From the NCBI GenBank assembly GCA_963849635.1, contig CAWKIA010000037.1:227732-291731 (forward strand): a stretch of DNA of 64,000 nucleotides. Direction: 5' to 3'. The number at the start of each line of letters is the position of its first letter. Within the stretch, counting starts at the first letter, position 1. This DNA is from CAVRUD01 sp963849635. Lineage in GTDB: Bacteria; Chloroflexota; Chloroflexia; Thermomicrobiales; UBA6265. This document shows, piece by piece, positions 8,998 to 17,749 of this stretch. The notes beneath the pieces are model-generated. The model did not search any database, was not told the origin of the DNA, and was given only the letters and a program-made list of their open reading frames with translations. The translations under genes and the position numbers were made by a program.

Positions 8998-9755
8998 CCG
9001 ACACCTTGCCAACGAATCTGGCCCCGCCGCGAATCGTCCCGGCAGGTGAGGCGGCCCTGCTGGTCGAACTGGGCGACGAGATCGGCGAGAAGGCGACCGA
9101 CCGCGTCCTCCGGCTCGCCAACGCCCTCGATAGCCTGGCGATGCCCGGCATCGTCGACCGGGTGCCGGGCTACACCACCTTGCTCGTGGTCTTTGACCCC
9201 GCCGCGGTCGATCCCGACAGGCTGAGTGAGACCCTGGTACGGCTGGACCGCGACGCGGTCTCCATGCCGCTGGGGCAGGGTCGGCTTGTGAGCATTCCGG
9301 TGGCCTATGGGGGAGATTTCGGTCCGGACCTCAAGACGGTAGCCAAGCGCGCAGGCATGAGCGAGGCCGAGGTGATCGAGCGTCATGCGGGCGCCAGTTA
9401 CCGTGTCGGGTGCGTCGGGTTTGTCCCTGGATTTGCCTACCTCGTCGGCCTGCCGGCCGAGTTGGAGACGCCCCGGCGCTCGTCGCCGAGATCGCGTGTG
9501 CCGGCTGGATCGGTCGCGATCGGCGGCGCCCAGACCGGCGTCTACCCGTTCGAGACGCCGGGTGGCTGGCATCTGATCGGCCGGACTCCGCTCCGTCCAT
9601 TTGACCCCAACCGGTCCGATCCGGCGCTGCTCCAGGCGGGAGACCGGGTCCGCTTCGAACCGATTGCCCCGGCCGCCTTCGCGGTCATCGCGGACCAGGT
9701 CGAACGCGGGGAGCACCGTCCCGGCGATCGCCGCGGTCCCGGAGAACCAGCCTGA
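8994..9755 (+). CDS. pxpB: 5-oxoprolinase subunit PxpB (KipI family)
   Basis: 253-aa KipI/allophanate-hydrolase subunit-1 type protein, which pairs with PxpC. VPAGEAALLVELGD near the N-terminus, YTTLLVVFDP, IPVAYGGDFGPDL and the block GFVPGFAYLVGLPAELETPRR (about residues 139-160) are all standard, followed by VPAGSVAIGGAQTGVYPFETPGGWHLIGRTP. Start overlaps pxpA by 4 bases and the stop shares one base with the pxpC ATG, implying translational coupling. Cytoplasmic. Confidence 0.93.
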   Translation: MTDTLPTNLAPPRIVPAGEAALLVELGDEIGEKATDRVLRLANALDSLAMPGIVDRVPGYTTLLVVFDPAAVDPDRLSETLVRLDRDAVSMPLGQGRLVSIPVAYGGDFGPDLKTVAKRAGMSEAEVIERHAGASYRVGCVGFVPGFAYLVGLPAELETPRRSSPRSRVPAGSVAIGGAQTGVYPFETPGGWHLIGRTPLRPFDPNRSDPALLQAGDRVRFEPIAPAAFAVIADQVERGEHRPGDRRGPGEPA

Positions 9756-11239
9756 TGCAGCGACGCGGCGGCATCGGAGTCCTCGAACCGGGCTTGCTGA
9801 CGACGATCCAGGATCTGGGCCGCCCGGGCAATATGCGCCACGGGGTCAGCCCGGGCGGCGCCCTCGACCGGGGAGCGCTCATTCTGGGCAACTTGCTCTG
9901 TGGGAACGATCCTGGCGCCGGCGCGATCGAGATCACCCTCACTGGTCCCCGGCTACGCTTCACCGCCCCGGTTGTCGTCGCCCTGACCGGGGCAGACCTG
10001 GGGGCGAGAATCGACGGCGCGCGGTTGCCCCTCTGGCAGCCGGTCTCTATCCAATCCGGCGGCGAGATCACGTTCAATCAGAGCCACAAGGGGCGCGGCA
10101 GCCGAGCCTATCTGTGCGTCGCCGGCGGAATCGTCGTCCCGCCCGTCCTTGGCAGCCGGTCCACCGACCTTGCCGCGCAACTGGGCGGGCTGGAGGGCCG
10201 TGCGCTGCGTAATGGGGATCGTCTCGCCTGGGGCCGGCCGTCCGGCCCGACCAACGCATTGCTCACCCGCCGGCTGGTCGGGCTACCGCCCGAGTACGGC
10301 GAGGATGCCCCGATCCGCGTGGTCCTCGGGCCGCAACGAGACCGGTTTACGAAGAAGGGTATCGCCGCGTTCCTCACCGGGCCGTACACCGTCTCCGCCA
10401 AAGGGGACAGGATGGGAGTCCGGCTGACCGACGGGCCACCGATTTCTCACCGGGGAGGCGCGGATCTGATCTCGGAAGGGATCGTCCCCGGCTCGATCCA
10501 GGTGCCCGGAGATGGCCAGCCGATCGCCTTGCTGGCCGCCTGCCAGACGATGGGCGGTTACCCGAAGATCGCCACCGTGATCGGCGCCGATCTCGACCGC
10601 CTGGCCCAGGCCCGCCCGGGCGACCAGATCCGCTTCGTCGCGGTCGAGCCCGCCGCCGCCCGGGCGGCGACGCTGGCCTACCGGGCGTCCCTCGGGGACC
10701 ACGCCGTTCAGGCCAGCGCTCGTCCCGAGAAGGTAGGGGCAATCAGCCCCACGGTGACGGCTCCGACCTCACTCCCCCAGGCGGTATCCGTCATCGACGC
10801 CTGGACACCGGACGGCGTCATCCGCGTCATCTCCGCCCTGCGCGAGGCGGGGCTGTCCGGCTGTCAGATTGCGCTGGTCGAGGGCGAGCGCCGGCTTGCG
10901 ATCACCCTGGGCGATGCCGCCCAGATCGCGCCCACTCCGGCGCCTGCCCCACCTCCAACTGACTCGGTACTCCATGAGGCTTCCCCAACAAGCAGCCCAA
11001 CCGACACCAACACCCTGACCGCCCCGATGCTCGGCGTCTTCTACCGGCGTCCAACCCCGGACGAGCCGCCGTTCGCCGCACTTGGAGATGAAGTCAGCGC
11101 TGGTCAGACCGTTGGTCTGATCGAAGTCATGAAGACCTTCAATGAGGTCGTTGCGCCGCGCGATTGCACAATTGAAGAGTTCCTGGTCGAGGACGGCGCG
11201 TATGTTGAGTATGGTCAGGTGATCGCGCGGATTCGGTGA
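9755..11239 (+). CDS. pxpC: 5-oxoprolinase subunit PxpC fused to a biotin carboxyl carrier (AccB-like) domain
   Basis: 494 aa, well above the roughly 300-340 aa usual for PxpC (KipA, biotin-dependent carboxyltransferase-like family). Residues 1 to about 325 are the PxpC domain: EPGLLTTIQDLGRPG at the N-terminus, GGALDRGALILGN, and YPKIATVIGADLDRLAQ near 270. Residues about 348-395 (VIRVISALREAGLSGCQIALVEGERRLAI) resemble the N-terminal helix/strand part of AccB; a Pro/Thr linker follows, then a biotinyl domain at about 425-494 with the acceptor lysine in EVMKTFNE. So a complete BCCP appears fused. No biotin carboxylase (AccC) is encoded nearby. The fusion supports a biotin/carboxylation role for this operon, which is an inference. 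Confidence 0.9.
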   Translation: MQRRGGIGVLEPGLLTTIQDLGRPGNMRHGVSPGGALDRGALILGNLLCGNDPGAGAIEITLTGPRLRFTAPVVVALTGADLGARIDGARLPLWQPVSIQSGGEITFNQSHKGRGSRAYLCVAGGIVVPPVLGSRSTDLAAQLGGLEGRALRNGDRLAWGRPSGPTNALLTRRLVGLPPEYGEDAPIRVVLGPQRDRFTKKGIAAFLTGPYTVSAKGDRMGVRLTDGPPISHRGGADLISEGIVPGSIQVPGDGQPIALLAACQTMGGYPKIATVIGADLDRLAQARPGDQIRFVAVEPAAARAATLAYRASLGDHAVQASARPEKVGAISPTVTAPTSLPQAVSVIDAWTPDGVIRVISALREAGLSGCQIALVEGERRLAITLGDAAQIAPTPAPAPPPTDSVLHEASPTSSPTDTNTLTAPMLGVFYRRPTPDEPPFAALGDEVSAGQTVGLIEVMKTFNEVVAPRDCTIEEFLVEDGAYVEYGQVIARIR

Positions 11240-11315
11240 GGAGGCAGAGAAGACCTCACCCCCTACCCCCTCTCCATCGCGATGGAGAGGGGCATCAGGC
11301 AGCGCTCTATCTCAA

Positions 11316-11343
11316 TTGACAAACAGAACATAAGATCTACAAT
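11316..11343 (+). promoter_or_regulatory. sigma-70 promoter of candidate RNA copy A, degenerate LexA-like half sites
   Basis: TTGACA (11316-11321), 16-base spacer, TACAAT (11338-11343). The spacer contains GAACATAAGATC (11326-11337), one substitution away from the GAAC-N4-GTTC palindrome of Gram-positive-type LexA. Copy B has the same promoter with a perfect palindrome. Confidence 0.6.
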
Positions 11344-11349
11344 GGCCCC

Positions 11350-11580
11350 AAGCGGAACATCCGGCGCGGGTGCGGGCCTGGGCAGCGCACCACCGCGTCC
11401 GGCTCGAGTCCAACCGTCATCCAGGTCCCGTCAGTTCGCTCCCGGAGGGCCTTCCTCGCAGGTCGTAGCGCGCCCGGACACTTCCGCTCCGTTCTCCACC
11501 CACCACGGGTGGTTGGCGTCGCAGCGAACAGGCGTCGAGCAAACGCACCACACTAGGCCATCGATTGCCTTAACCGGAAA
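11350..11580 (+). ncRNA. candidate structured small RNA, copy A of a two-copy family
   Basis: The roughly 230 bases downstream of the promoter are related to 48650-48902 on the other strand. Shared blocks are GCGGGCCTGGGCAGCGC, CCGGCTCGAG, GTCGCAGCGAA and, at 11543-11569, a 27-base block identical at 26 positions that includes CACCACACTAGGCCATCGA. A hairpin CCACCC-ACCAC-GGGTGG (about 11495-11512) is replaced in copy B by a different but equally paired hairpin, which suggests selection on structure. No ribosome binding site precedes any ORF here, and the ATG in the region overlaps the -10 box. It matches no RNA family I recognise (not 6S, SRP, RNase P or tmRNA). A short peptide or a simple repeat cannot be excluded. 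Confidence 0.5.
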
Positions 11581-11646
11581 ACGGCACCGCCTGATGCCCC
11601 TCTCCATCGCGATGGAGAGGGGGTAGGGGGTGAGGTCTCTCCCGCT

Positions 11647-12558
11647 CTATCCCAGCCCCAACCGCCGCTTTCTCTGCTCAAGCGCCCGCGTGAGCGACGC
11701 GAAGTACTCGTCCGAGAGGCCCATTGCCGCGGCGTTGTCCCGGCCTACTTTCAAGCCCAGATCGCGGACCATCGCCGCCAGGGCCCAGGCATCGAATAGC
11801 TCCATGTCGGGCAGGTAGCCGTGGGTACGCCGGTGGGCGAGACGCCAGGCCCGGCGGAAGATCCGGCGCAGGCGCATGATCTGGGCTCTTGGGAGTCCGG
11901 GAGGGATCGGGGCGAAGCGCAAGATTGAGGCGGTTCTGGCCACGTCGGCCCGGAGGTCGCCAACCCCCGCGTTCGCCCAGTCGATGACGCCGGTAACCCG
12001 GCCTGACTGGACGAGCACGTTGGCGGGGTGGAAGTCGAGGTGAAGGATCGTCAAGGGGAGGGGAGCGCGTTCGCTGACCTGGACGAGACGCTCCTGCAGA
12101 GCGGGCTCGCCGGTTCCCATCCACGAAATCCAATCCGTACCATGCGTCCGGAGATCTGGATCGGGGTCGCAGGTGTGGAGGCGGCCGTGGACGTTGCCCA
12201 ATAGGGTGCCGAGCGCCCAGGCGCGCTCCGGGCGAGTCAGCAGATCCTCCATCATCGTCCGGCCTGGGCACCACTCCAGCAGCATGACCGGCCGGCCGGC
12301 GACGATCTCGGCGCCAAGCACGGCCGGGATGGGCACATCCCCATTTCGGGCGGCCCGCATCGCCATCGCCTCGCGCTGGAAGCCGCGTTCGTCCCCAGGC
12401 CCAAAGAGGCGCAGGGCCAGGACCCGGGAGTCCGGCTCGCTCGGCTCGACGCGCCAGATCGCGCTGTCGCCAAATCCGCCGGGGATCCGGGTTACGGCGC
12501 GAGGATCGTGAATCCCGAGTTGGGCGAGGAGGTCGAGGGGATCCGGTAGGGCCGTCAT
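11647..12558 (-). CDS. aminoglycoside phosphotransferase family kinase
   Basis: 303-aa APH/choline-kinase fold protein. The catalytic loop ILHLDFHPANVLV (HxDxxxxN) and the metal-binding GVIDWANAGVGD motif are present, as is a nucleotide-loop region near the N-terminus (IPGGFGDSAIWRVE) and the MLLEWCPG hinge. The natural substrate is unknown; family members include antibiotic kinases but most chromosomal copies phosphorylate small hydroxylated metabolites. The start overlaps the stop of the upstream PIG-L gene by 4 bases, so the two are translated together. Confidence 0.88.
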   Translation of the reverse strand: MTALPDPLDLLAQLGIHDPRAVTRIPGGFGDSAIWRVEPSEPDSRVLALRLFGPGDERGFQREAMAMRAARNGDVPIPAVLGAEIVAGRPVMLLEWCPGRTMMEDLLTRPERAWALGTLLGNVHGRLHTCDPDPDLRTHGTDWISWMGTGEPALQERLVQVSERAPLPLTILHLDFHPANVLVQSGRVTGVIDWANAGVGDLRADVARTASILRFAPIPPGLPRAQIMRLRRIFRRAWRLAHRRTHGYLPDMELFDAWALAAMVRDLGLKVGRDNAAAMGLSDEYFASLTRALEQRKRRLGLG

Positions 12559-13412
12559 GGCCGCAGCCCCGTCAGCGGCAGCCCCACCCAGAGGTCATCC
12601 TCATCGGGCAGGATGGCACCCGGAGCAGGGGCAGGGTGGATGCGCCTGAAGACATCGCGGCTGAGCCAGGTGCGGGCCACCTCCGGGCCAGCGACGATGA
12701 ACGGGCTGTCTGGGCCGAACTGGGTGCGATGGGCACTCTGCGATTCCCAGCGGCGGTCAAAGACGTCGTCCACGTTCACGACCGTGGTAACGACGCTATC
12801 CGGAGTCAACAGCTCGTCGCCGAAGACCGTTTGGACAGGCCCAAAGTCAATCGTCGGGAGGCCCATGCGGCGCAGGTCCCCATCCATGAGGTCGAAGATC
12901 GATTGCGGATAGGCCGTAGCGTAGAGCTTATCGACCGTATGCGGCGGGCCGGAAGCGGGTTCATAGGTTGGGGAGGCGGCCAGGTCGCAGGCGGCGAGGG
13001 TCGCCTGGTGGATAGTGATGTGATCGAGGTGGCCGTAGCCGCCGTTGGCATCGAAGGTGAGGATGACCCGCGGCTTCAGCCGCCGGATCTCCGCGACGAT
13101 TTGACCGACCAGCACGTCGCGGTCGATCTCGGCCAGGGTGCCGTCCCCATACCGCCAGAGGATAGGGGGCTGAAACCCAACGATCGCGCAGGCTTTGCGG
13201 AGTTCCGCTTCCCGCACTTCGCCGAGGGTCTCGGGAGTTGCCAGGGCGGGATCGCTGATCTCGCCTTTGTCTCCACTTGTGGCACTCAGGATGTAGATCT
13301 CAACCCCGCGGTCGGCCAGGAGCGTCAAGGCTCCGGCGGTGCCCCACTGCTCGTCGTCGGGATGCGCGAAAACGGCAAGCAGGCGAGGCGTGTTCTCGAC
13401 TTGTTCGGACAT
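12555..13412 (-). CDS. PIG-L family deacetylase
   Basis: 285 aa from the ATG at 13412, which has GGAGAG 7 bases upstream; an in-frame ATG at 13427 and GTG further up are weaker. Zn-dependent N-acetylglucosaminyl-type deacetylase of the PIG-L/MshB group: AVFAHPDDEQWG holds the AHPDDE metal site near residue 15, and YGHLDHITIH supplies the third His. Such enzymes deacetylate GlcNAc conjugates (mycothiol, bacillithiol precursors, or glycans). Co-transcribed with the APH-like kinase; the pair may act on one small sugar conjugate, but this is a guess. Confidence 0.88.
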   Translation of the reverse strand: MSEQVENTPRLLAVFAHPDDEQWGTAGALTLLADRGVEIYILSATSGDKGEISDPALATPETLGEVREAELRKACAIVGFQPPILWRYGDGTLAEIDRDVLVGQIVAEIRRLKPRVILTFDANGGYGHLDHITIHQATLAACDLAASPTYEPASGPPHTVDKLYATAYPQSIFDLMDGDLRRMGLPTIDFGPVQTVFGDELLTPDSVVTTVVNVDDVFDRRWESQSAHRTQFGPDSPFIVAGPEVARTWLSRDVFRRIHPAPAPGAILPDEDDLWVGLPLTGLRP

Positions 13413-14148
13413 CGAAAGGCTCTCCATTGATCGTCCAACCGGCGACACCTCGCCCGATTGTACGGCACGGAGTTTTCGCTGCCTCTAACGCCGTGTCCCC
13501 CGCCGCCCCACCCGGCGCGTTCGGCGCACGCCGGGGAGGCGAGGAGAAGACGGGACGCCCTCCGGACCAGTCCATTCATCGGCGGCCGGTGCGGAGGGGG
13601 AACCCGCACCGGCCGTCGTCGTCCGGCTGGCTCCGGTTGACGCGTCGCTCCATGTAGGTGGGCGTCCCGTCGTGATGACATCGTGCCCCAGGCACCCGCG
13701 CCCGCCATCCGTAAGATCACGCGGATTCGGGTCCGGTCCCTTCCGGACTGGTCTCCGTAGTGTCACGGAGCAAGGAGTTGCCCGAGGTCGCCAAGTGCCG
13801 ACCCCTTGACTTTGGCAATTGCGAGCGAAAATCATCCGCCCTCCACCCGATCACCCATGACCTACATGGAACTATGCAGACCCTCTTCCATGCATCTGGT
13901 CCCGGTATTACGTGATCCACCTGATGTTCGCTGCCCGGCGAAAACCCAAGATCGTCTGGTGCCCGGTTGCACCACCGTCCGCTGAGAAGGCGGCCAGGTG
14001 GCCGGGCCAGACGAAAGACTCTAGGAGGGGCTACGTGCACAAACACCCGCGACATAGAGCGCCAATCCACGAATCGACGCCATCTGTACCCCGGTTCAGT
14101 GACAACCACTGGACCGTTCGTTTGAACATCAACAACTGGAGACACACT
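13413..14148 (+). other. 736-base intergenic region with a structured leader upstream of the sortase fusion gene
   Basis: No convincing gene is seen. At 13952-13966 the sequence TCGTCTGG-TG-CCCGG pairs with CCGGG-CCAGACGA at 14002-14014, enclosing a second small hairpin (CCGC/GCGG), just before a strong Shine-Dalgarno AGGAGGGG (14023-14030) that precedes GTG 14035. TTGACT (about 13806) could be a -35, but no good -10 follows. The stem could be a regulatory leader for the downstream secreted protein; no known riboswitch consensus was matched. Confidence 0.4.
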
Positions 14149-16751
14149 GTGAAATCAACCCTACGCGACTGTCCCGGCCGCCTGGGCACCTTGCGCGGCC
14201 TGAGCGAACGATTCACCATCAATGCCGGCCGTCGCCTGACGGCGCCGGTCGTTCTCCTTCTCATGGTAGCGGCGCTGATCGCGCCGCTCGCGTCCCCTTC
14301 GCCGGCCAGCGCGAGCCTCTGCCCACCGGGCATGGTCCAAGGTCCGGACACGGAAGTCGTCAACGCGGACGGCAGCATCACCCGCACGCCCGGTCCGTGC
14401 GTCCCTGCTCCGCGAATCGATTTCCTGGTGGACCGATCCTCGACGTCAATCAGAGCGACGACCAGAGTGATGGGCTTCCGCCGATTATCGACGATGTGAT
14501 TCAGGCTGATCCCAGAGAGGGGACCGATCCTGAGCCCACGCCGGACCCGGGTGATGCTTCTGATCCTGACGCCGATATCGACTTCGACGGACCGATCCTG
14601 GTGCCGGCGGAGGAAGACAGCTCGACCGACGAGCCAGGTGACGTCATCATCACCAAGTTCGTCTGCCCTGCCGGCTACGACGCGGCTAACGCTGACGTCT
14701 ACGCCCTCGCTTACGACTGCAACGCGCCATTGGCCGGCATTGGCTTCGTCGCCAGCGACGGCAACCAGGCCATCGACCAGCAGACAAGCGGCCCCGACGG
14801 GATCCTCGAATTCGACCAGATGCCCGCCGGTCCTCTCTCCCTCGTGGAGCAGGTTCCGGACGGCTACGGCGAACCCGTCGTCCACTGCACGACCTACGAG
14901 TTGAGCGATGGCGGCCCGATCGTCACCGGCCCCTTCAAGGTCACGGTCGACGCCGGCAACCAGATCTTCCAGATCCTGGAAGACGGTCAGACCCTGAACT
15001 GCTCCTGGTACAACGTCCCGACCGAGGATAGCCCGGTCGACGAGCCGGGTGACATCACCATCACCAAATACGTCTGCCCGGCCGGCTACGACGCCGAGGG
15101 CGCCGACATTTACGAACTGTCCTACGACTGCAACGAGCCCCTGGAGGGCGTCGAGTTCGGCGTCAGCGATGGCGCGGGCTACCTCGACCAGCAGACAACC
15201 GGCCCTGATGGCATCGTCGAGTTCGACCAGATCCCGTACGGCCCGATCTCGATCGTGGAACAGGTTCCGGACGGCTATGGCATCCCGGTGGTGTACTGCA
15301 CGACCTACCTCCTGACTGAAAGCGGTCCTGTCGTTGAAGGTCCGTTCAAGGTCACGGTGGACGACGGTAACCAGATCTTCCACATCTTCGAAGAGGGTCA
15401 GACCCTCAACTGCTCCTGGTACAACGTCCCGTACGAGGAAGATGGCTCGATCACGATCTCCAAGTACACCTGCCCGCCGGGCTACGACTACACCGCCTAC
15501 GGCGCCGATCCGGCCGCCGAGTGCTGGGACCTGACCGACGGTGTGACCTTCGGCGCCCAGGGCCAAAGCGGCCCGCTCGCCCCGGTCGTCACCGGTGAAG
15601 CTGGCGCGGGCACCGCGGTCTTCGCGGACCTGGAGCCAGGCCCATACACCGTCTCCGAGCAAGTTCCAGCGGGCACCAAGTCCGTCTTCGTGCTCGACTG
15701 CACTGGATCGAGCGTGCCACTGATCCAGAGCCTGCCGCTCTCGGTCGGGCCGAGCCTCGACATCATCGTTGGCCCCGGCGACGAGATCGTCTGCCGTTGG
15801 TACAACATCCCCGAGCACAATGAGCGGGGCGATATTGAGGTCATCAAGTACGCCTGCACGACCGTCACCTTCGTCTCGGTCGATGCCTGCCAGCGCTACG
15901 AGGGCGGCCAGTCCTTCCGCCTGGCGGGGGTCACTGGTCCGGGCGCCGGCAGTTCCGCCGACGGCACGACCGATGCGACCGGCCGCTACGTCTGGGCGGG
16001 CCTGCTGCCCGGCACGTACGAGATCGATGAGCTGGGCGCTAAGTGGTGCTACGCCAGCGCCGATTACACCGACGCCGATGGCTACCTGGTCGTCGAGTCC
16101 GGTGTGACCACCCACGTCGCGGTCTACAACTGTGGTTTCACGCCGCCGACCAAGACGCCCGTCAAGTACCCGAACACGGGTGTTGGCCCTGCCTCTGCTG
16201 AGATCAGCGGCGGCAGCGCCGCCCCGGTCGCCCCGGCCGACGCGCCGGTGGCCATCGAGGATGCTCGTCCCGAGTTCGACCTGCGCCTTCCAGCAGTGCG
16301 CCGGGGGGAGCGGCCGGTCGAGATCACGATCGAGTCCGCCGAAGTCGATGCCCCGATCGAAGTGCTGGAAGTGATCGACGGCGCGATGCAGGACCCGACC
16401 GGCGCGACTCACGTCGCCTGGTACAAGGACACCGCCGCCCTCGGCGTCTCCGGCCACATCGTGATGGCCGGCCACCTGAACTACTGGGGCGTGCCGGAAG
16501 GAGTCTTCTTCGCCATCGACCGCCTGGAGGAGGGCGACGAGATCGTCGTCACCGGCGAGAGTGGCACGGAGTACCGCTACGAGGTCGTCTCCGTTGGCCA
16601 GGAGGACGCGCTGGCGGCCCCCGCCGATGAGGTGCTCTCCCCTGAAGGCGACACGACCCTGACGCTGATCACCTGCGGCGGCGAGTGGGACGCGGACCGG
16701 GGCGAGTACCTGAGCCGGACCGTGGTTCAGGCGACGCTGGTCGCGAGCTAG
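14149..16751 (+). CDS. secreted Cna-B/SpaA-like repeat protein with internal YPNTG and C-terminal sortase domain, frameshifted
   Basis: About 866 aa. GTG 14149 follows GGAGA by 6 bases; an alternative GTG at 14035 with a stronger Shine-Dalgarno would add 38 residues. A twin-Arg-containing signal peptide (RRLTAPVVLLLMVAALIAPLAS, cleavage after ASA) is followed by a one-base frame change near 14420. Four tandem prealbumin-like domains of about 100-130 aa follow (14640-15028, 15045-15435, 15450-15806, 15826-16132), each starting I(T/E)(I/V)xKYxC and ending CSWYNVP or equivalent; the first two are near-identical. YPNTG (16167-16181) resembles a sorting motif. The last 160 aa form a class E/F-type sortase: His in MAGHLN (16473), Cys in LITCGG (16674), Arg in YLSRTVV (16716). 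It likely acts on the cell surface. Confidence 0.8.
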
Positions 16752-16919
16752 CCACCAGACCGCCCGATCGGGCAACAATTCCCATGGGGGCTGGCAATTG
16801 CCGGCCCCCTCTCCGTCTTTTCGCCTGCCCCGAGCCGTACCAGGCCCGCTAGGAATTCAGGCCTAGAACGGACATGGTCTTTTTGCCAATGGTATGCGTT
16901 CGTTCACAGAAATCGGCGC

Positions 16920-16925
16920 TATACT
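16920..16925 (+). promoter_or_regulatory. -10 box (TATACT) upstream of the Yip1 gene
   Basis: TATACT lies 79 bases upstream of the Yip1-family ATG in an otherwise GC-rich gap. The -35 region is weak. Pattern only. Confidence 0.3.
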
Positions 16926-17003
16926 GTCCGTACACGGCTCAACGCGACCAGACCGGCGATGGACCGGGGGCGAAAGTTGGGCTAAGGGGGAGGGGACCGG
17001 GCG

Positions 17004-17552
17004 ATGGACAGTTCATTGGTCCAGCGGATGATCGGGGCTGCGCGGCTCGATTCGGCGACGTACGAAGAGGTTGAGCGAGACAAGTCCGCGACACAGCAGG
17101 CGCTGATCGTCGTGATCTTGGCCGCCGTCGCAGCCGGTATTGGTGCACTTGGCAGCGATGACGTCGGGCAGGGGATCATCGGCGGTGTGATTGGCTCGGT
17201 TGTAGGCTGGGCCGTGTTTGCCGCTGCTGTTTACTTTGTCGGTACACGCCTTACCGCGGGTACACAAACAGAGGCCGATTGGGGGCAGGTAGCCAGGACG
17301 ATGGGCTTCGCCTATACCCCACAACTTCTGGCGGTCTTTGGATTCATTCCTGTATTGGGGTGGATTCTTGGCGGAGTCGGAGCCATCTGGGGACTGATCG
17401 CTTCCATCGTAGCGATCCGGCAGTCACTCGACATCAGTACAGGACGGGCCGTTGCGACGGCCATCGTGGCGATGATCGCGCCTTCTGTCGTTGTCATCGT
17501 TGTCGGGCTCATCTTGGGTGGAACGGCAGTGGGTTTGAGTGCGCTGTTCTAA
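17004..17552 (+). CDS. Yip1 domain integral membrane protein
   Basis: 182-aa protein with five hydrophobic segments separated by short loops, starting with a soluble helix MDSSLVQRMIGAARLDSATYEEVERD. The layout and the block WGQVARTMGFAYTPQLLAVFGFIPVLGWI fit the bacterial Yip1 family (PF04893-like). Function in bacteria is not defined. The ATG is preceded by GGGGAGGGGAC. It is a single-gene unit: a -10 box upstream and a strong terminator directly downstream. Confidence 0.8.
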   Translation: MDSSLVQRMIGAARLDSATYEEVERDKSATQQALIVVILAAVAAGIGALGSDDVGQGIIGGVIGSVVGWAVFAAAVYFVGTRLTAGTQTEADWGQVARTMGFAYTPQLLAVFGFIPVLGWILGGVGAIWGLIASIVAIRQSLDISTGRAVATAIVAMIAPSVVVIVVGLILGGTAVGLSALF

Positions 17553-17582
17553 CTTGGTGCGAGTCCAGTGGAGGCTCTAACA

Positions 17583-17625
17583 GTGGGGGGCGGCCTGTCA
17601 AGGGCCGCCCCCCACATGTTTTGTG
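17583..17625 (+). terminator. rho-independent terminator after the Yip1 gene
   Basis: A 13-bp perfect stem (17583-17595 with 17603-17615, GTGGGGGGCGGCC arm) with a 7-base loop, followed by ATGTTTTG. Strong GC-rich intrinsic terminator. Confidence 0.9.
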
Positions 17626-17749
17626 CGATGTCCGATTCAACCAAGCCCACGATCCGAATTGAGGGATATACTGCGCCACCGACTAGATGACCTGTTGGGC
17701 TCAGGATCGCGCTCTGGCGACTCCGGGCCGAGGTGTGGCACAGCGCGAT

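Larger units (their letters stand above)
11251..11638. repeat. 388-bp element bounded by 50-bp perfect inverted repeats
   Basis: Bases 11251-11300 and 11589-11638 are exact reverse complements over 50 bp. Each arm itself contains a 26-bp palindrome (CCCCTCTCCATCGCGATGG...). Between them lies the candidate small RNA copy A. Solo, diverged arms occur at about 38095-38141 and 39266-39312. No transposase is inside, so the unit could be a MITE-like non-autonomous element or two oppositely placed palindromic repeats. Confidence 0.8.

Noticed and set aside
11282..11626. A 114-codon open frame over the small RNA copy A element
   Set aside because: It runs through the inverted repeat arm, and no ribosome site is present; the related frame in copy B starts in a different context. 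A peptide is not fully excluded.
14120..14131. GTTCGTTTGAAC palindrome upstream of the repeat-sortase gene as a LexA box
   Set aside because: Half sites are in the reverse order (GTTC-N4-GAAC) compared with the LexA consensus GAAC-N4-GTTC and it lies in a non-promoter context.
14031..16778. A 915-codon open frame on the minus strand opposite the repeat-sortase gene
   Set aside because: It is the mirror of a high-GC coding strand with a signal peptide, repeats and sortase motifs on the plus strand; the antisense frame has no family-like sequence and no Shine-Dalgarno.
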